Assembly: GCA_023430325.1 (NCBI GenBank)
Contig: JAEZAU010000080.1
Location: 1-12,910 of the forward strand
Length of the DNA: 12,910 nt
Origin: Bacteroidota bacterium
GTDB taxonomy: Bacteria > Bacteroidota > Bacteroidia > Flavobacteriales_F > PHOS-HE28
Reading direction: 5' to 3'
Numbering within the stretch: the first letter of the stretch is position 1; the number at the start of each line of letters is the position of its first letter. Positions 12,813 to 12,910 of the stretch are shown one piece after another. The position numbers and the translations under genes are program-made. Under the pieces are notes generated by a model. The model ran no database searches. It saw only the letters and a program-made list of their open reading frames with translations, and had not been told where the DNA came from.

Positions 12813-12910
12813 ATGCTCCTTCTCTTCACTTTGCTTGTCATCGCACTGATGCCCGCCGATCTGTTCGCGCAGGGTTGTGCCATGTGCAAGGCCGTGGCCG
12901 AAGGTGACCA
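12813..12910 (+). CDS. Start of a small exported or membrane protein with CAMCK motif (partial)
   Basis: Only the first 32 codons are in the window. They encode a signal-peptide-like hydrophobic stretch ending in PADLFAQ, then GCAMCKAVAEGD. A CAMCKA motif right after a signal sequence recalls small Bacteroidota membrane proteins found beside SCO/DUF420 genes; this is recollection and the function is unknown. The CxxC pair could bind metal or be redox active. The ATG at 12813 is chosen. The in-frame GTG at 12801 would add MDRR and lie almost at the expected transcription start, which would make the mRNA leaderless. Confidence 0.6.
   Translation, partial: MLLLFTLLVIALMPADLFAQGCAMCKAVAEGD

Overview
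The window looks like a chromosomal piece of a Bacteroidota bacterium, probably Flavobacteriales, with moderately high GC. The grounds are the gene families, the oxidase gene order (two subunit III genes, subunit IV, SCO, DUF420), the scarcity of clear Shine-Dalgarno sites, and several TAnnTTTG-type promoter elements lying very close to start codons. All recognised genes are on the + strand. No tRNA, rRNA, CRISPR array, transposase or phage gene is visible.

Region 1 (1-3765) holds: the C-terminal end of a membrane protein, probably an ArnT-like glycosyltransferase; a 49-residue DUF5679 zinc ribbon; cysQ (PAP phosphatase); and gmd and fcl, which convert GDP-mannose to GDP-L-fucose. Region 2 (3766-4293) is a 528-bp stretch without genes, packed with short tandem and inverted repeats. 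Region 3 (4294-8603) has two paralogous outer-membrane beta-barrels (Wzi/RemB-like) flanking a polyprenyl-phosphate sugar-1-phosphate transferase of the MraY/WecA family. Regions 1 and 3 together suggest synthesis of a fucose-containing surface polysaccharide or lipid-linked glycan, with the barrels possibly acting in export or surface anchoring.

Region 4 (8600-12910) is a tight run for the aa3/caa3-type cytochrome oxidase: heme O synthase, two subunit III-family proteins, subunit IV, a SCO copper chaperone and a DUF420 membrane protein. It ends with the start of a small exported protein carrying a CAMCK motif. The catalytic subunits I and II are not in the window.

The genes themselves are ordinary for the group. 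The most unusual content is a set of 7-bp and 8-bp short tandem repeats in register, mostly arranged as opposed arms that can form hairpins: between gmd and fcl, twice in the 528-bp gap, and once inside the signal-peptide coding region of the second barrel gene. I do not see an obvious new multi-gene system; the repeat family is the best candidate for something under-described.
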